From assembly GCF_001692325.1 (NCBI RefSeq), contig NZ_LXKN01000018.1, positions 1-64,000 on the forward strand: a DNA stretch of 64,000 bases, in the 5' to 3' direction. The notes beneath the pieces were generated by a model. The model was not told the origin of the DNA, searched no databases, and was given only the letters and a program-made list of their open reading frames with translations. A program made the position numbers and the translations under genes. The DNA is from Rhizobium sp. AC27/96. GTDB lineage: Bacteria > Pseudomonadota > Alphaproteobacteria > Rhizobiales > Rhizobiaceae. This document shows, piece after piece, positions 42,734 to 53,326 of this stretch (the stretch's first letter is position 1; each line of letters begins with the position of its first letter).

Positions 42734-43730
42734 AAGCACAGCAGCTTAAAATCTACTCCGGCTTGGAAAGTGAGATCAGCGCCAGCGCAGCGGAGTTGGA
42801 ACCGAATTCTGCTCCTGTGGCGGGCAGTCGCTGGACGCATATTCACGCGCCCGATGCGCGCACGACAGCGGCGGCGGATGCGCGACGGCAGGGACGCGGC
42901 CGGGAGCTGAAGGTCTTCCTGTCAAATCCGAATGCGCTTTTCGGCATTGTCGTTCTGGCGATCATTGCTATCGCCGCACTGCTTGCGCCGGTGCTCTATC
43001 CCGGCGATCCGCTGGAAATGGTGGCGCGACCCTTCCTCTGGCCCGGTCAGAATGCCGCTTATCCGCTCGGTACGGATTCCATGGGACGAGACGTTCTTGC
43101 CGGCATCCTGCATGGCGCATGGATCTCGCTGACTGTTGGCATTGCCGCAACCTTGCTCGGGCTGGGTGTGGGCGTGACCGTTGGTGCACTCGCCGGCTAT
43201 TTCGGTGGCCTGGTCGACGACCTTCTCGTCAAGCTCATCGAAATCTTCCAGACCATACCGAGCTTCGTGCTCCTCGTGGTGCTGGTCGCAATCGCACAGC
43301 CGACCACCACAACCGTCACCACCGCGATCGCTATCGTTAGCTGGCCGACCGTCGCCCGCCTGACGCGCGCCGAATTCCGGGCGATCCGGGAAAAGGACTA
43401 TGTGCTTGCCGCCCGCAGCCTCGGCTTCGGGCATGCCCGTATCATTTTCCGCGAGATACTGCCGAATGCGCTGCCGCCGCTGATCGTCACCTCGTCGGTC
43501 ATGGTCGCAAGCGCCATCCTGATGGAATCGGCTTTGTCCTTCATGGGGCTTGGCGACCCCAACCGCGTCTCCTGGGGGTCGATGATCGGTTCCGGGCGCG
43601 ATGTCATCCGCACGGCCTGGTATCTGACCGCGCTCCCAGGCCTTGCCATCGTCTTTACGGTGCTTGCGCTCAACCTGATCGGCGATGGTCTCAATGATGC
43701 GCTTAATCCTCGTTTCTCGGAGGAGCGCTG

Positions 43731-43731
<1 letters not shown>
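42730..43731 (+). CDS. DppC-like ABC permease
   Basis: A 333-residue permease. A long N-terminal cytoplasmic extension (about 60 residues, alanine and arginine rich) precedes the first helix. Further features are YPLGTDSMGRDVLAGILHGAWISL, the EAA loop LAARSLGFGHARIIFREILPNALPP and MESALSFMGLGDP. It pairs with the DppB-like protein. Its last base is shared with the start of the next gene. Confidence 0.9.
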
Positions 43732-44703
<972 letters not shown>

Positions 44704-44726
<23 letters not shown>

Positions 44727-45639
44727 GCTCTCGACGCATTATCCGGCGAGGGATGGAACCGTGCGCGCCGTGGATGACGTTTCGCTTGAGATCGTCGAGG
44801 GCGAGACGGTCGCGCTTGTCGGCGAATCCGGTTGCGGCAAGTCGACGCTCGGCAAATCGCTGATGCGTCTCGTCAACCCGACATCCGGTCAGGTGACCTT
44901 CAAGGGGCGTGATGTTGCCGCGCTGACGGGCAAGGAATTGCGGTCTGTTCGCCGGCATATCCAGATGATCTTTCAGGATCCGTTTGCCTCGCTCAATCCG
45001 CGCCAGACGATCCGGACCATCCTGACGTCGCTACTCGCCGTTCACGGAATCGGCGATCGCAAGAGCCGCGAAGCCATTGCGGCCTCGATGGTCGCCCATG
45101 TTGGTTTGCCGGCCGATTCGCTTAATCGCTACCCGCATGAATTTTCCGGCGGCCAGCGCCAGCGCATAGGTATTGCCCGGGCGCTGATCCTGCAGCCGGA
45201 ACTGGTGATATGCGACGAGCCGGTCTCTGCGCTCGATCTCTCCATTCAGGCACAGATCCTCAATCTCCTGGTCGAGATGAAGTCGGAGCTTTCTCTCTCC
45301 TACCTGTTCATCTCTCACGATCTCTCTGTCGTGCGCTATTTCGCCGATCGTGTGCTCGTCATGTATCTCGGGCGCATCGTCGAGAGCGCTCCCACCGCAA
45401 AGCTCTGGAACGAGGCCAAGCATCCCTATACGCGGGCGCTTCTCGCCGCCGTGCCCGATCCGTCACGGCGCAAGCAGGCAGCGCCGATTACCGGCGATCT
45501 GCCGAGTCCTCACAATCCGCCTTCCGGCTGTCGTTTCCACACCCGCTGTCCGCTCGCGACCGACATCTGTCGGACTGATGACCCCACCTACACGCAATTT
45601 GGCGGCGGTCACACCGTCGCCTGCCATCACGCCCAATAG
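44704..45639 (+). CDS. DppF-like ABC ATPase
   Basis: A 311-residue ATPase with Walker [15 protein letters not shown], signature [15 protein letters not shown], Walker [16 protein letters not shown] and a C-terminal [16 protein letters not shown] cysteine segment. The ATG at 44704 overlaps the end of the DppD-like gene by 23 bases and has GGAGG before it. It completes the only full Dpp-type membrane/ATPase set in the window. Confidence 0.9.
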
Positions 45640-45654
45640 AACTGGAGAATAATC

Positions 45655-46713
45655 ATGGTCGACTATCGCTATCTCGGACGCAGCGCATTGAAAGTGTCGC
45701 CGCTCAATCTCGGAACGATGATGTTCGGTGGTCCGACACCTGATGATGTTGCCTTCCGCATCATCGACAAGGCCCGTGAGCAGGGGATCAACTTCATCGA
45801 CACAGCCGATGTCTATCACGACGGCAAGTCGGAAGAAGTGGTCGGTCGCGGCATCAAGGCACATCGGGATCACTGGGTTCTCGCGACAAAATTCGTCAAC
45901 TCGCACACGAAAGGCCCGAACCTTGGCGGCCATTCCCGCAAATGGGTGATCGAGACTGTCGAGAATTCACTGCGCCGGCTCAACACCGACTATATCGATA
46001 TTCTCTATTTCCACCGCGCCGTCTTCGATGCACCGCTGGAAGAGCCGGTGCGCGCCATTGCCGATCTTATCCGCGCTGGCAAGCTGCGTTATTTCGGCGT
46101 GTCGAATTTCCGAGGTTGGCGTATCGCCGAAATCTCCCATCTGGCCGATCAGCTTGGCATCGATCGCCCGGTCGCAAGCCAGCCGCTCTACAATATCGTC
46201 AACCGCACGGCCGAGGCCGAGCAGCTGCCGGCAGCCCATCACTACGGCCTTGGTGTCGTCTCCTATTCGCCGCTGGCGCGCGGCGTATTGACGGGCAAGT
46301 ATGAGCCGGGTCAGGCGCCGGCCGCCGACACCCGCGCCGGCCGTGGCGACAAGCGAATTCTCGAAACCGAATGGCGCCCGGAATCGATCGCGATCGCCAA
46401 GGAGATCGCCGACCATGCCAAGGCCAAGGGCGTTACGCCCACCGAATTTGCGATCGCCTGGGTGCTCAACAACAGGCTGATTACCTCCGCCATTACCGGC
46501 CCTCGCACGGAGGAGCATTGGGATAGCTATATCCGCGCCCTCGCCGTGAAGCTCGACGCACAGGATGAAGCATTGGTCGACCGGCTGGTTACAACAGGCC
46601 ATCCGTCGACGCCGGGCTTCAACGATCCGAGCCATCCCGTCGAAGGCCGTGTTCCCCTTAGCGGCGCTGCCGACGCGGAAAACGTCGTGCCGCTTGCGCG
46701 CGCCGTTGCCTGA
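45655..46713 (+). CDS. Aldo/keto reductase
   Basis: A 352-residue (alpha/beta)8-barrel NADPH reductase. The catalytic tetrad is visible: Asp in FIDTADVY, Tyr in the same motif, Lys in VLATKFV and His in LYFHRA; ARGVLTGKY and the cofactor-binding C-terminal region follow. It reduces aldehydes or ketones. In this operon it may clear the aldehyde left after oxidative C-S cleavage (inference). GGAGA precedes the ATG, 15 bases after the DppF-like stop. Confidence 0.9.
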   Translation: MVDYRYLGRSALKVSPLNLGTMMFGGPTPDDVAFRIIDKAREQGINFIDTADVYHDGKSEEVVGRGIKAHRDHWVLATKFVNSHTKGPNLGGHSRKWVIETVENSLRRLNTDYIDILYFHRAVFDAPLEEPVRAIADLIRAGKLRYFGVSNFRGWRIAEISHLADQLGIDRPVASQPLYNIVNRTAEAEQLPAAHHYGLGVVSYSPLARGVLTGKYEPGQAPAADTRAGRGDKRILETEWRPESIAIAKEIADHAKAKGVTPTEFAIAWVLNNRLITSAITGPRTEEHWDSYIRALAVKLDAQDEALVDRLVTTGHPSTPGFNDPSHPVEGRVPLSGAADAENVVPLARAVA

Positions 46714-46728
46714 ATGATCGTGCCTCAG

Positions 46729-46752
46729 GCCCCACCTCGGTGGGGCTTGTTT
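46729..46752 (+). terminator. Terminator or attenuator hairpin
   Basis: GCCCCAC-CTCG-GTGGGGC followed by TTGTTTCC, 15 bases after the aldo/keto reductase stop and before the next gene on the same strand. It may lower read-through into the flavoprotein gene. Confidence 0.6.
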
Positions 46753-46776
46753 CCTCCTGGCGCCGAAAGAGCCCCC

Positions 46777-48012
46777 ATGCCGAACACAGCCTCATCCGCC
46801 ATTCCAACCGCTCCCGCCGCGAATGATCGCGCGGCACTTCTGGCAAAGATACCCGATCTTGCAGCGGAGATCGCAAAGGAAGCGGCACGCCGTGACCTCG
46901 AACGTGAGCTGCCGCATGAGGCTTTTCGGTTGTTCAAGGAGGCCGGGCTCGGAGCCCTGCGTATCCCCGCAGCACTCGGCGGGCCAGGCGGCTCGGTGGT
47001 CGACTATATCGACATGATCATGGCGATCGGGGCTGCCGATTCCAACGTCGCCCATGCGCTGAGGAGCCACTTCAATTTCACCGAGGCCTTGCTGCTCAAT
47101 CCCAACAGTGCGCTCGACCGCACTCAGCTTTCTCGCGTCTTGGCCGGCAAGCTCTTTGGCGGTGCCCATACCGAGCAGGGGACCAAACGCCCCGGTGATG
47201 TGACGGCGCGACTGACGAAATCAGGGGAAAGCTACAGGCTCAACGGCCGAAAATGGTATGCGACCGGCACCGCCTTTGCCGATTTTGCCTCGTTCAGCGC
47301 CAGGAATGATGAAGATCAGCTCGCGAGCGTGCTATTGCCCGTCGACCGCAAGGGCATCACCATCCTCGATGACTGGGACGGCATGGGGCAGCGCCTGACG
47401 GCGAGCGGCGGCGTCCTGCTGGAAGATGTCGAAGTCTTGCCGCATGAAATCTCGACGCGCGGTTTGAACACGCTGATCGGCCGTCATACATCGACGCTAC
47501 GCCAACTTCACCTGGCCGCCTCGATGGCGGGTGCGGTTCGCGGGGTGCTAGCCGAGGGCACGGACTATGTGCGCAAACAGGCGCGCTCGGCCGCCCATAG
47601 CTTGGCCGAAACGGCCAATGCCGATCCCTTCGTGCAGAAGATATTGGGCGAGATCGCAGCCGGTTCCTTTGCCGTCGACACGCTGATCCGCGAAAGCGCT
47701 CGTGCGCTCGATCGGACGGCAGAAGCCTTCGCGGGCGACGACCCGCAAAGACTGGAGGCGGCGCTGATCGAAAGTGCGTTGACGACGGCGCGCACCCAGA
47801 TCGTGGCATCACAGCTGGCGCTTGCGGCTGCGACCAATGTGTTCGAACTCGGCGGTGGCTCCGCAACATCGCGCCATCTCAATCTTGACCGGCACTGGCG
47901 CAATATCCGTACCGTGCTCAACCATAACCCGCTTCTGCACAAAGCGCGCGTGGTGGGCGACTATTACATCAACGGCACGACAACGCATCTGGAAGAAGGC
48001 AAGGTCTTCTAA
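46777..48012 (+). CDS. SfnB-type flavoprotein monooxygenase (acyl-CoA dehydrogenase fold)
   Basis: A 411-residue protein of the SfnB/DszC-like group: ELPHEAFRLFKEAGLGALRIPAALGGPGG, YRLNGRKWYATGTAFADF, DWDGMGQRLTASGGVLLEDVEV. The C-terminal motif RHWRNIRTVLNHNPLLHK varies from HTLHNP. It likely hydroxylates or oxidises an organosulfur substrate with reduced flavin from a partner reductase. It is three bases upstream of the FAD/NAD(P)-binding protein gene. Confidence 0.85.
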   Translation: MPNTASSAIPTAPAANDRAALLAKIPDLAAEIAKEAARRDLERELPHEAFRLFKEAGLGALRIPAALGGPGGSVVDYIDMIMAIGAADSNVAHALRSHFNFTEALLLNPNSALDRTQLSRVLAGKLFGGAHTEQGTKRPGDVTARLTKSGESYRLNGRKWYATGTAFADFASFSARNDEDQLASVLLPVDRKGITILDDWDGMGQRLTASGGVLLEDVEVLPHEISTRGLNTLIGRHTSTLRQLHLAASMAGAVRGVLAEGTDYVRKQARSAAHSLAETANADPFVQKILGEIAAGSFAVDTLIRESARALDRTAEAFAGDDPQRLEAALIESALTTARTQIVASQLALAAATNVFELGGGSATSRHLNLDRHWRNIRTVLNHNPLLHKARVVGDYYINGTTTHLEEGKVF

Positions 48013-48015
48013 GCC

Positions 48016-49437
48016 ATGCACGCGGATTTACGCTCACACCATTCGATCGTCATCGTCGGTGGCGGTTTTGCCGGCGCGTTGACGGCGATAAAATTGCTCG
48101 ACCGGACGGAGGTGCCATTATCGATCACCATCCTGGAACCCCGGGAGGAGCTTGGACGCGGCGTCGCCTACAGCACGACCGAGGCTGTCCATCTCGTCAA
48201 CGGTCCGGCCGGCACATTTTCACTTCATCCGGAAGAGCCGGACCATCTGACGCGCTGGCTTGCCGACAATGCCTCGCGCTATGGCTGGACGCTGCCTGCG
48301 GATATCTCTGCGAGCTTTCCGCCGCGCCATCTCTTCGGCACTTATGTCCGTGACGAGCTTAGCCGCGCGAGCGCGCAGGCGCGTGCGGGGTCGACATTGC
48401 GGCACATCAGATCTTCGGCATCCGAACTCATTGCCGCGCCGCATAGGGTTCGTATGAAGACTGAGGATGGCGAACAGATCGAAGCGGACGAAGTGGTGCT
48501 CGCTCTTGGCGTGTTCCAGCCCGACCCCGCGCCGAGGGAAGCGCCTGTTGCAGGCCATACTGCTTTTGCTGCTTCACCCTGGGATGCGGCCGCACTCGAC
48601 CGCCTTCGGGAGGCTGAAGAGATTCTTCTGATCGGCTCCAGCCTGTCGATGGTCGACGCGGTGGCCAGCATGGAGGCGCGGGGTTTTGGCGGCAAATATC
48701 ATGTCATATCCCGTCGGGGCCAATTCATCGAAGACCGACGGGATGCCGAACCGGCGCGAGACTTCCTTGCCGAACAAGCATTTCCGACAACGGCACGCTC
48801 GTTGCTATCGATCGTCAAGTCGGAGCGTCGCGCGCTTGCCGCAGCCGGCAAGGACTGGCAAGGTCTCCCAATCGCCATCAGACCGCATATTCTGACGCTT
48901 TGGCAAAAGGTTGACGATGTCGAGCGCTTGCGCTTTGCCCGCCACCTTCGCGCTTTCTGGGATGTGACGGCGCATCGCGCGGCACCGGACAGCTACCGTG
49001 CCGTCACTCAGGCGATCGCCGAGGGCCGCCTCCGGCATCAGACGGCGAGATTGATCGCAATGAAGCCCGCCGGCCGCCGGATCTCGGCGACGTTGAAGAG
49101 CCGAACCGGTGTTGAAACGCGCTCTTTCGGCGGGGTCATCGATTGCCGTGGCCATCAGCTGCATGATTGGCGGCGCATTTCCGATCCCTTTGTCCGCAGC
49201 CTGCTCGAAAGCGGCGAAGTTAGGCCACACAGTACCGGCTTTGGCATCGATGCCACTGTTGACGGCGATATCATCTCCGAAGAGGGTCGTATTCATCGCA
49301 ACATCAGCGCGATCGGCCATCCGCTGCGCGGCGTGGCCTGGGAATCGAGTTCGATCACGGAACAGCGTGCCCAGGCGATCGCGCTTGCCGACCGCATTTT
49401 GGGCAAGCTTACGCCGCTTGCCCTTGTTGCCTCTTAA
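48016..49437 (+). CDS. FAD/NAD(P)-binding oxidoreductase-like protein, paralogue
   Basis: A 473-residue protein with the dinucleotide motif SIVIVGGGFAGALTAIKLL, GRGVAYSTTEAVHLVNGPAGTF and second site EILLIGSSLSMVDAVASM. It belongs to the same family as the protein at 31768, with overall similar domain order. The location directly after an SfnB-type gene suggests it might supply electrons or handle an oxidised product. Reaction unknown. Confidence 0.8.
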   Translation: MHADLRSHHSIVIVGGGFAGALTAIKLLDRTEVPLSITILEPREELGRGVAYSTTEAVHLVNGPAGTFSLHPEEPDHLTRWLADNASRYGWTLPADISASFPPRHLFGTYVRDELSRASAQARAGSTLRHIRSSASELIAAPHRVRMKTEDGEQIEADEVVLALGVFQPDPAPREAPVAGHTAFAASPWDAAALDRLREAEEILLIGSSLSMVDAVASMEARGFGGKYHVISRRGQFIEDRRDAEPARDFLAEQAFPTTARSLLSIVKSERRALAAAGKDWQGLPIAIRPHILTLWQKVDDVERLRFARHLRAFWDVTAHRAAPDSYRAVTQAIAEGRLRHQTARLIAMKPAGRRISATLKSRTGVETRSFGGVIDCRGHQLHDWRRISDPFVRSLLESGEVRPHSTGFGIDATVDGDIISEEGRIHRNISAIGHPLRGVAWESSSITEQRAQAIALADRILGKLTPLALVAS

Positions 49438-49451
49438 AGCATGGCAATAAA

Positions 49452-49475
49452 AAAGGGGCGTATCATCGCCCCTTT
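49452..49475. terminator. Bidirectional terminator
   Basis: AAAGGGGCG-TATCAT-CGCCCCTTT, a 9-bp stem with A- and T-rich flanks on both strands, between convergent genes. Confidence 0.85.
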
Positions 49476-49498
49476 ATAATCGTCTGACAGGTAGTGCC

Positions 49499-51118
49499 TC
49501 AGCCTTCGCCTTCCTTGATGTAGACATCGGCGAAATTCGATTGCACGCCTTCAATGCCGGTGGTGTGATTCTTGACGCGCTTGTTGAAGACGGTGACGTT
49601 TTCGAGCGCGATCAGATTGATCACCGGAAGGTCGTCGGCAATGATCTTCTGGAAGTCGTTGAATTCCTGCTTGCGCTTCGCCTCGTCAACCTCGACGGAT
49701 GCAGCCTCGAGCAGGCGATCGACCTCGGCGTTCTGGTAGTGGCTGGCATTGGAAAACGGCAACCCGATCTTGAAGTTCTTCGACCAGTAGACGCGCTGCA
49801 CGCCAAGCGTCGGGTCAAACTGATTGCCGAGATATTCGGCGGTAAGATCGAAGGCGCGCTCGTTGTAGACCTTCTGGATATAGGTCGAAAAATCGTAGGA
49901 ATCGATGCTGGCAATGATGCCGATGCGCGCAAGGTTTTGTTTCAAATATTCGGCGACGCGCTTGAAGCCTTCATTGTAGGAATTGTGGGTCAGACGAAGC
50001 GTGAAGCGGGTGCCGCTGCCATCGGGCTTGTAGCCTGCCTCGTCGAGCAATGTTTCGGCCGCCTTGAGATCGAAGGCATAGGGCTTGATAGAGGCGTCGG
50101 AATAATCAGGCAGGAAGGTGCTGATCGGCGTCGGAGAGACGTGGCCGTAGCCGTACCAGACCGTATTGAGAATAACGTCGAGATCAATCGCATGGGCGAT
50201 CGCGCGTCGGACGCGGACATCTTTCAGATAGTCGTTGTCGAGATTGAGGATAAGCTGCGTCTGGTCACCCTTGGTCTCGTAGCCGCGGGAATCGATGCCG
50301 ATGTTCGGCAGCGCCTTGATGCGCTCGAGATCGGCAAGCGGAATGGGATTATCGCCACCGAGATCGAATTCGCCGGTCTCGAAGCCTGCTGCGCGAGCGG
50401 CGCCATCGGGCACGAAACGCACGACGACCTGGTCGAGATAGGGCTTGCCCGTATCCCAATAATCTGGATTGCGTTCCAGGATGATATGGGAGCCGCGAAC
50501 CCATTGCCGGAAGATGAAGGGGCCGGTGCCGATGGGGGCGCTGCCGTTCGGGTTGATCGGAACATCGGCGATCTTGACGCCTTCGTAGACATGTTTCGGC
50601 ACGATGGGGGATTCTGCCGCATAGAGTGCTTTCAACAGGTAGGGTGCCGGTTTGGAGAGGCGGAAAATCGCCGTCAGATCGTCCGGCGTCTCCACTGCCG
50701 TGACATTGGCGAAGGTGCCACGTCCGCGGGGATGGACCTGCTTCAGAAGCTCGATCGAATAGGCCACATCGGCGGAGGTGAAGGGCTTGCCGTCATGCCA
50801 TTTGACGTTCGCACGAAGTTTGAACGTATAGGTCAGCGCATCGGCGCTCACAGACCATTCAGTGGCCAGTTGCGGCTTCGCCTTGAAGTCGAAATCGTAG
50901 GTCAGCAATCCCTCGGTGATCTTCGGGCTGATCTTCTGTGTGCCGCCGGCTGTATGGGCGAGAGCGAGGATCGTCGGCGGTTCAGGCTCGACGATGAAAT
51001 TGAGCGTACCGCCTCGCGGTGGCTGCGTCTCGGTGGCATGGGTTTTGAGAGATGGCAGCAGCATCGCGGCGGTGGACAGCAGCAGCAGTTGGTTGAAACG
51101 GCGGCGGTTGATGGTCAT
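49499..51118 (-). CDS. Family-5 ABC substrate-binding protein 3
   Basis: A 539-residue SBP_bac_5 protein with a twin-arginine-like signal (TINRRRFNQLLLLSTAAML) and the same landmarks as the other two (VKWHDGKPFTSADVAYSIELL, IGTGPFIFRQWVRGSHIILER, NPDYWDTGKPYLDQVVVR). AAGGGA precedes the ATG at 51118. It stands alone on its strand with no transporter genes adjacent, so it probably feeds the DppBCDF-like set upstream. Confidence 0.9.
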   Translation of the reverse strand: MTINRRRFNQLLLLSTAAMLLPSLKTHATETQPPRGGTLNFIVEPEPPTILALAHTAGGTQKISPKITEGLLTYDFDFKAKPQLATEWSVSADALTYTFKLRANVKWHDGKPFTSADVAYSIELLKQVHPRGRGTFANVTAVETPDDLTAIFRLSKPAPYLLKALYAAESPIVPKHVYEGVKIADVPINPNGSAPIGTGPFIFRQWVRGSHIILERNPDYWDTGKPYLDQVVVRFVPDGAARAAGFETGEFDLGGDNPIPLADLERIKALPNIGIDSRGYETKGDQTQLILNLDNDYLKDVRVRRAIAHAIDLDVILNTVWYGYGHVSPTPISTFLPDYSDASIKPYAFDLKAAETLLDEAGYKPDGSGTRFTLRLTHNSYNEGFKRVAEYLKQNLARIGIIASIDSYDFSTYIQKVYNERAFDLTAEYLGNQFDPTLGVQRVYWSKNFKIGLPFSNASHYQNAEVDRLLEAASVEVDEAKRKQEFNDFQKIIADDLPVINLIALENVTVFNKRVKNHTTGIEGVQSNFADVYIKEGEG

Positions 51119-51298
51119 GTCGTGGTCCCTTGCTGAAGCTGAAGCATCCGCGATCGGATAGGTGGCGGAGAGACCGCCAGTTCCGAAAGCCCGACCATCT
51201 TCAGGGTGCGGGCGTGCAAAACGGAAGAATGTTTTTCTCACCCGTCGGCGAAGAAAAGCTTTTCACGCTCCGTCTTGTTGGCGCAGCTACGAGTCCTG

Positions 51299-51321
51299 TA
51301 ATCTAGTAAAAATATAGACTA
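51299..51321. promoter_or_regulatory. Sulfur-region inverted repeat, site E
   Basis: TAATCTA-GTAAAAATA-TAGACTA: arms match at six of seven bases each. It lies between the divergent binding-protein and LysR genes, 125 bases before LysR and 181 before the binding protein. Nothing else is recognised in 51119-51445. Confidence 0.6.
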
Positions 51322-51445
51322 TTTCTCGATTTTAGTTTTTGCTTCCGCTGCCTTGGTGCAGCATGGAAGAAAATGTTCGTCGTCTTTCAGACAAACGCAA
51401 AGCGCGTTCTCGTCTTTGATGGTCGGTTTGTGCTGCAATCGGCTC

Positions 51446-52456
51446 ATGAACACTCCTGCCAGCACACGAAAAAAAACCATCCAGCCGACCTTGGCGCGCT
51501 TGCCGCCATTGACGTCGCTGCGCGCCTTCGTCGCCACCGCGCGGCACCTGAATTTTCTCGGTGCTGCCGATGAATTGCACGTCACCTCGGCGGCCGTCGG
51601 CCAGCAGATCCGGCTGCTGGAGGATTATCTCGGGCAGCCGCTTTTCCACCGGACACGCGGACAGCTGCAACTGACCACCGCCGGCCTTTCTCTGGTTCCC
51701 GGCCTGACGGATGCATTCGATGCCGTGTTGGCAACGATGACGCAGTTCGTCGCCAGCGATCACGATCTGCCCATCCGCGTTTCAGTGGCTCCGTCCTTTG
51801 CCAGCAAGTGGCTGATCCCGCGATTGAACGGTCTGAGACGCGCCGCACCGGGCCTGCAGGTTCTGGTCGACGCATCGACGCAGCTGAGCGATCTCAACAC
51901 GGATGACACGGATTGCGCTATCCGTTACGGCAGCGGCGGCTATCCGGGTCTTGTGGTCGATCATCTCTTCTCCGAGTCCGTCGTGCCGATCTGCAATCCG
52001 GAGTTTGCAGAGCGGCACTGGCTCTGGAACGATCCGCAGGCGATCGAAGGTGTGCCGCTCCTGCATGAGGATGGCGCCGAGCATGATCAGTCATGCCCAG
52101 ACTGGAACGCCTGGCTGCGCGCCGAGGGTCTTTCCTATCGGCCCTCGCAGGGTGGTTTCCGTCTCAATCAATCATCCCTCGTCATCGACGCGGCGCTGGC
52201 GGGGCAGGGGCTTGGCCTCGGGAAGGTGCGTCTGGCGGAAGCGGAGTTGAGGGCGGGACGATTGGTCAGTCCTTTCGGCAGCCCGCAGCCCGTCAGCTTT
52301 TCCTATTTCTTCGTGACGACGCCGGCCAAGGCACGGCTCGCGCGCGTGGAGTTGTTTCGTAATTGGCTTCAGGCCGAGACCAAGGCGCTGCGGGCAATCA
52401 GCGATGTCTTGCTGTGGAACTCACCCCGCAGGCTCGACATCGCCGCCGCCGAGTAG
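51446..52456 (+). CDS. LysR-family regulator (GcvA-like)
   Basis: A 336-residue regulator. Its N-terminal winged helix-turn-helix (PPLTSLRAFVATARHLNFLG, TSAAVGQQIRLLEDYLGQPL, RTRGQLQLTTAG) is followed by a LysR effector domain (RVSVAPSFASKWLIPRL, DCAIRYGSGGYPGL) of the GcvA type. It is the only dedicated regulator in the sulfur region and sits beside site E, so it is a candidate for the protein that reads the shared inverted repeat. The ATG at 51446 follows the usual short leader. Confidence 0.88.
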   Translation: MNTPASTRKKTIQPTLARLPPLTSLRAFVATARHLNFLGAADELHVTSAAVGQQIRLLEDYLGQPLFHRTRGQLQLTTAGLSLVPGLTDAFDAVLATMTQFVASDHDLPIRVSVAPSFASKWLIPRLNGLRRAAPGLQVLVDASTQLSDLNTDDTDCAIRYGSGGYPGLVVDHLFSESVVPICNPEFAERHWLWNDPQAIEGVPLLHEDGAEHDQSCPDWNAWLRAEGLSYRPSQGGFRLNQSSLVIDAALAGQGLGLGKVRLAEAELRAGRLVSPFGSPQPVSFSYFFVTTPAKARLARVELFRNWLQAETKALRAISDVLLWNSPRRLDIAAAE

Positions 52457-52461
52457 GGGGA

Positions 52462-53313
52462 CTACTTCAGCTTGAAGCCGAGGCGCTGCGCCGCGGCGCC
52501 AAGCAGATGCCGGCCTTTCAGGGCCGCGACCGTGCCGATCCTGTTCTTTACCTGCTCGGTCCAGTCCAAAAGCGGCATGCCTTGCTCAGTCTGGAAGTCG
52601 CGCAAAACCGCGTTGTAGTGTTTCAGATCGTCCGGCCGCCGGCTGTCATCATAGCGCTCACGATGCAGAACGGTGGTCTGTGGCAGCCTCGGCTTAACTG
52701 CGGCCGGCACCGCCGGATCGGGATAGCCGACGGTCAGACCGAAGACTGGAAACACGCCCTCCGGCAATCCCAGCTCCTGCGCGACCACTTCCGGATCGTT
52801 GCGGATCGCGCCGATGTAGCAGGTGCCAAGGCCCTGCGATTCAAGCGCTACAACTGCGTTCTGCGCTGCAAGGGCTGCATCTATGACGGCAAGCAGGAAG
52901 CTCTCGACATAGTCCAGGCCCTCTGCCGGAGACCCTTGGTCCGTGGCAATGCCGCGCGGTCTTGAAAGGTCCGCGAGCCAGATCAGCAGCAGCGGTGCCT
53001 GCGTGATCTGCCGCTGTGTGCCGGCGACCGTATTCAGCGTCTCTTTACGCACCTCGTCTTCGACAGCAACGACGCTCCAGGCCTGCAGATTGGATGAGCT
53101 CGGAGCCGATTGCGCGGCAGCCACCGCAAGACGCACAGCACTTTCCGGGACCGCTTTTGGCAGATAGCTGCGGACGGTGCGATGCGACAGAAGCGTTTCG
53201 ACGGTCTCGTTCCAGTCTGCACCAAGCTGTTGCTCAGCGTCGCGATAGCGCTCTTCGGCAAGGCTTGCCAGTCGATGTGGCGCGGAAACCTTGGCGGTCG
53301 CAAATGACGTCAT
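52462..53313 (-). CDS. Nitroreductase-family NAD(P)H:flavin oxidoreductase (FRP-type)
   Basis: A 283-residue FMN oxidoreductase: HRTVRSYLPKAVPES (FMN-phosphate Arg), AQSAPSSSNLQAWSVVAV, ALESQGLGTCYIGAIRN and PVFGLTVGYPD. FRP/NfsA-type enzymes can reduce free FMN with NADPH. Since the neighbouring LLM and SfnB enzymes need reduced flavin, this may be their reductase (inference). It ends five bases from the convergent LysR gene and lies 14 bases after the LLM gene in the leftward operon. Confidence 0.87.
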   Translation of the reverse strand: MTSFATAKVSAPHRLASLAEERYRDAEQQLGADWNETVETLLSHRTVRSYLPKAVPESAVRLAVAAAQSAPSSSNLQAWSVVAVEDEVRKETLNTVAGTQRQITQAPLLLIWLADLSRPRGIATDQGSPAEGLDYVESFLLAVIDAALAAQNAVVALESQGLGTCYIGAIRNDPEVVAQELGLPEGVFPVFGLTVGYPDPAVPAAVKPRLPQTTVLHRERYDDSRRPDDLKHYNAVLRDFQTEQGMPLLDWTEQVKNRIGTVAALKGRHLLGAAAQRLGFKLK

Positions 53314-53326
53314 GCTCTATTCTCCT

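Noticed and set aside
49541..51136. A 531-codon open frame on the plus strand opposite binding protein 3, and similar long frames at 39779-41155, 54733-56277 and 8212-9603 (minus)
   Set aside because: All mirror well-supported genes on the other strand, lack ribosome-binding sites and known motifs, and are explained by codon-position GC bias.
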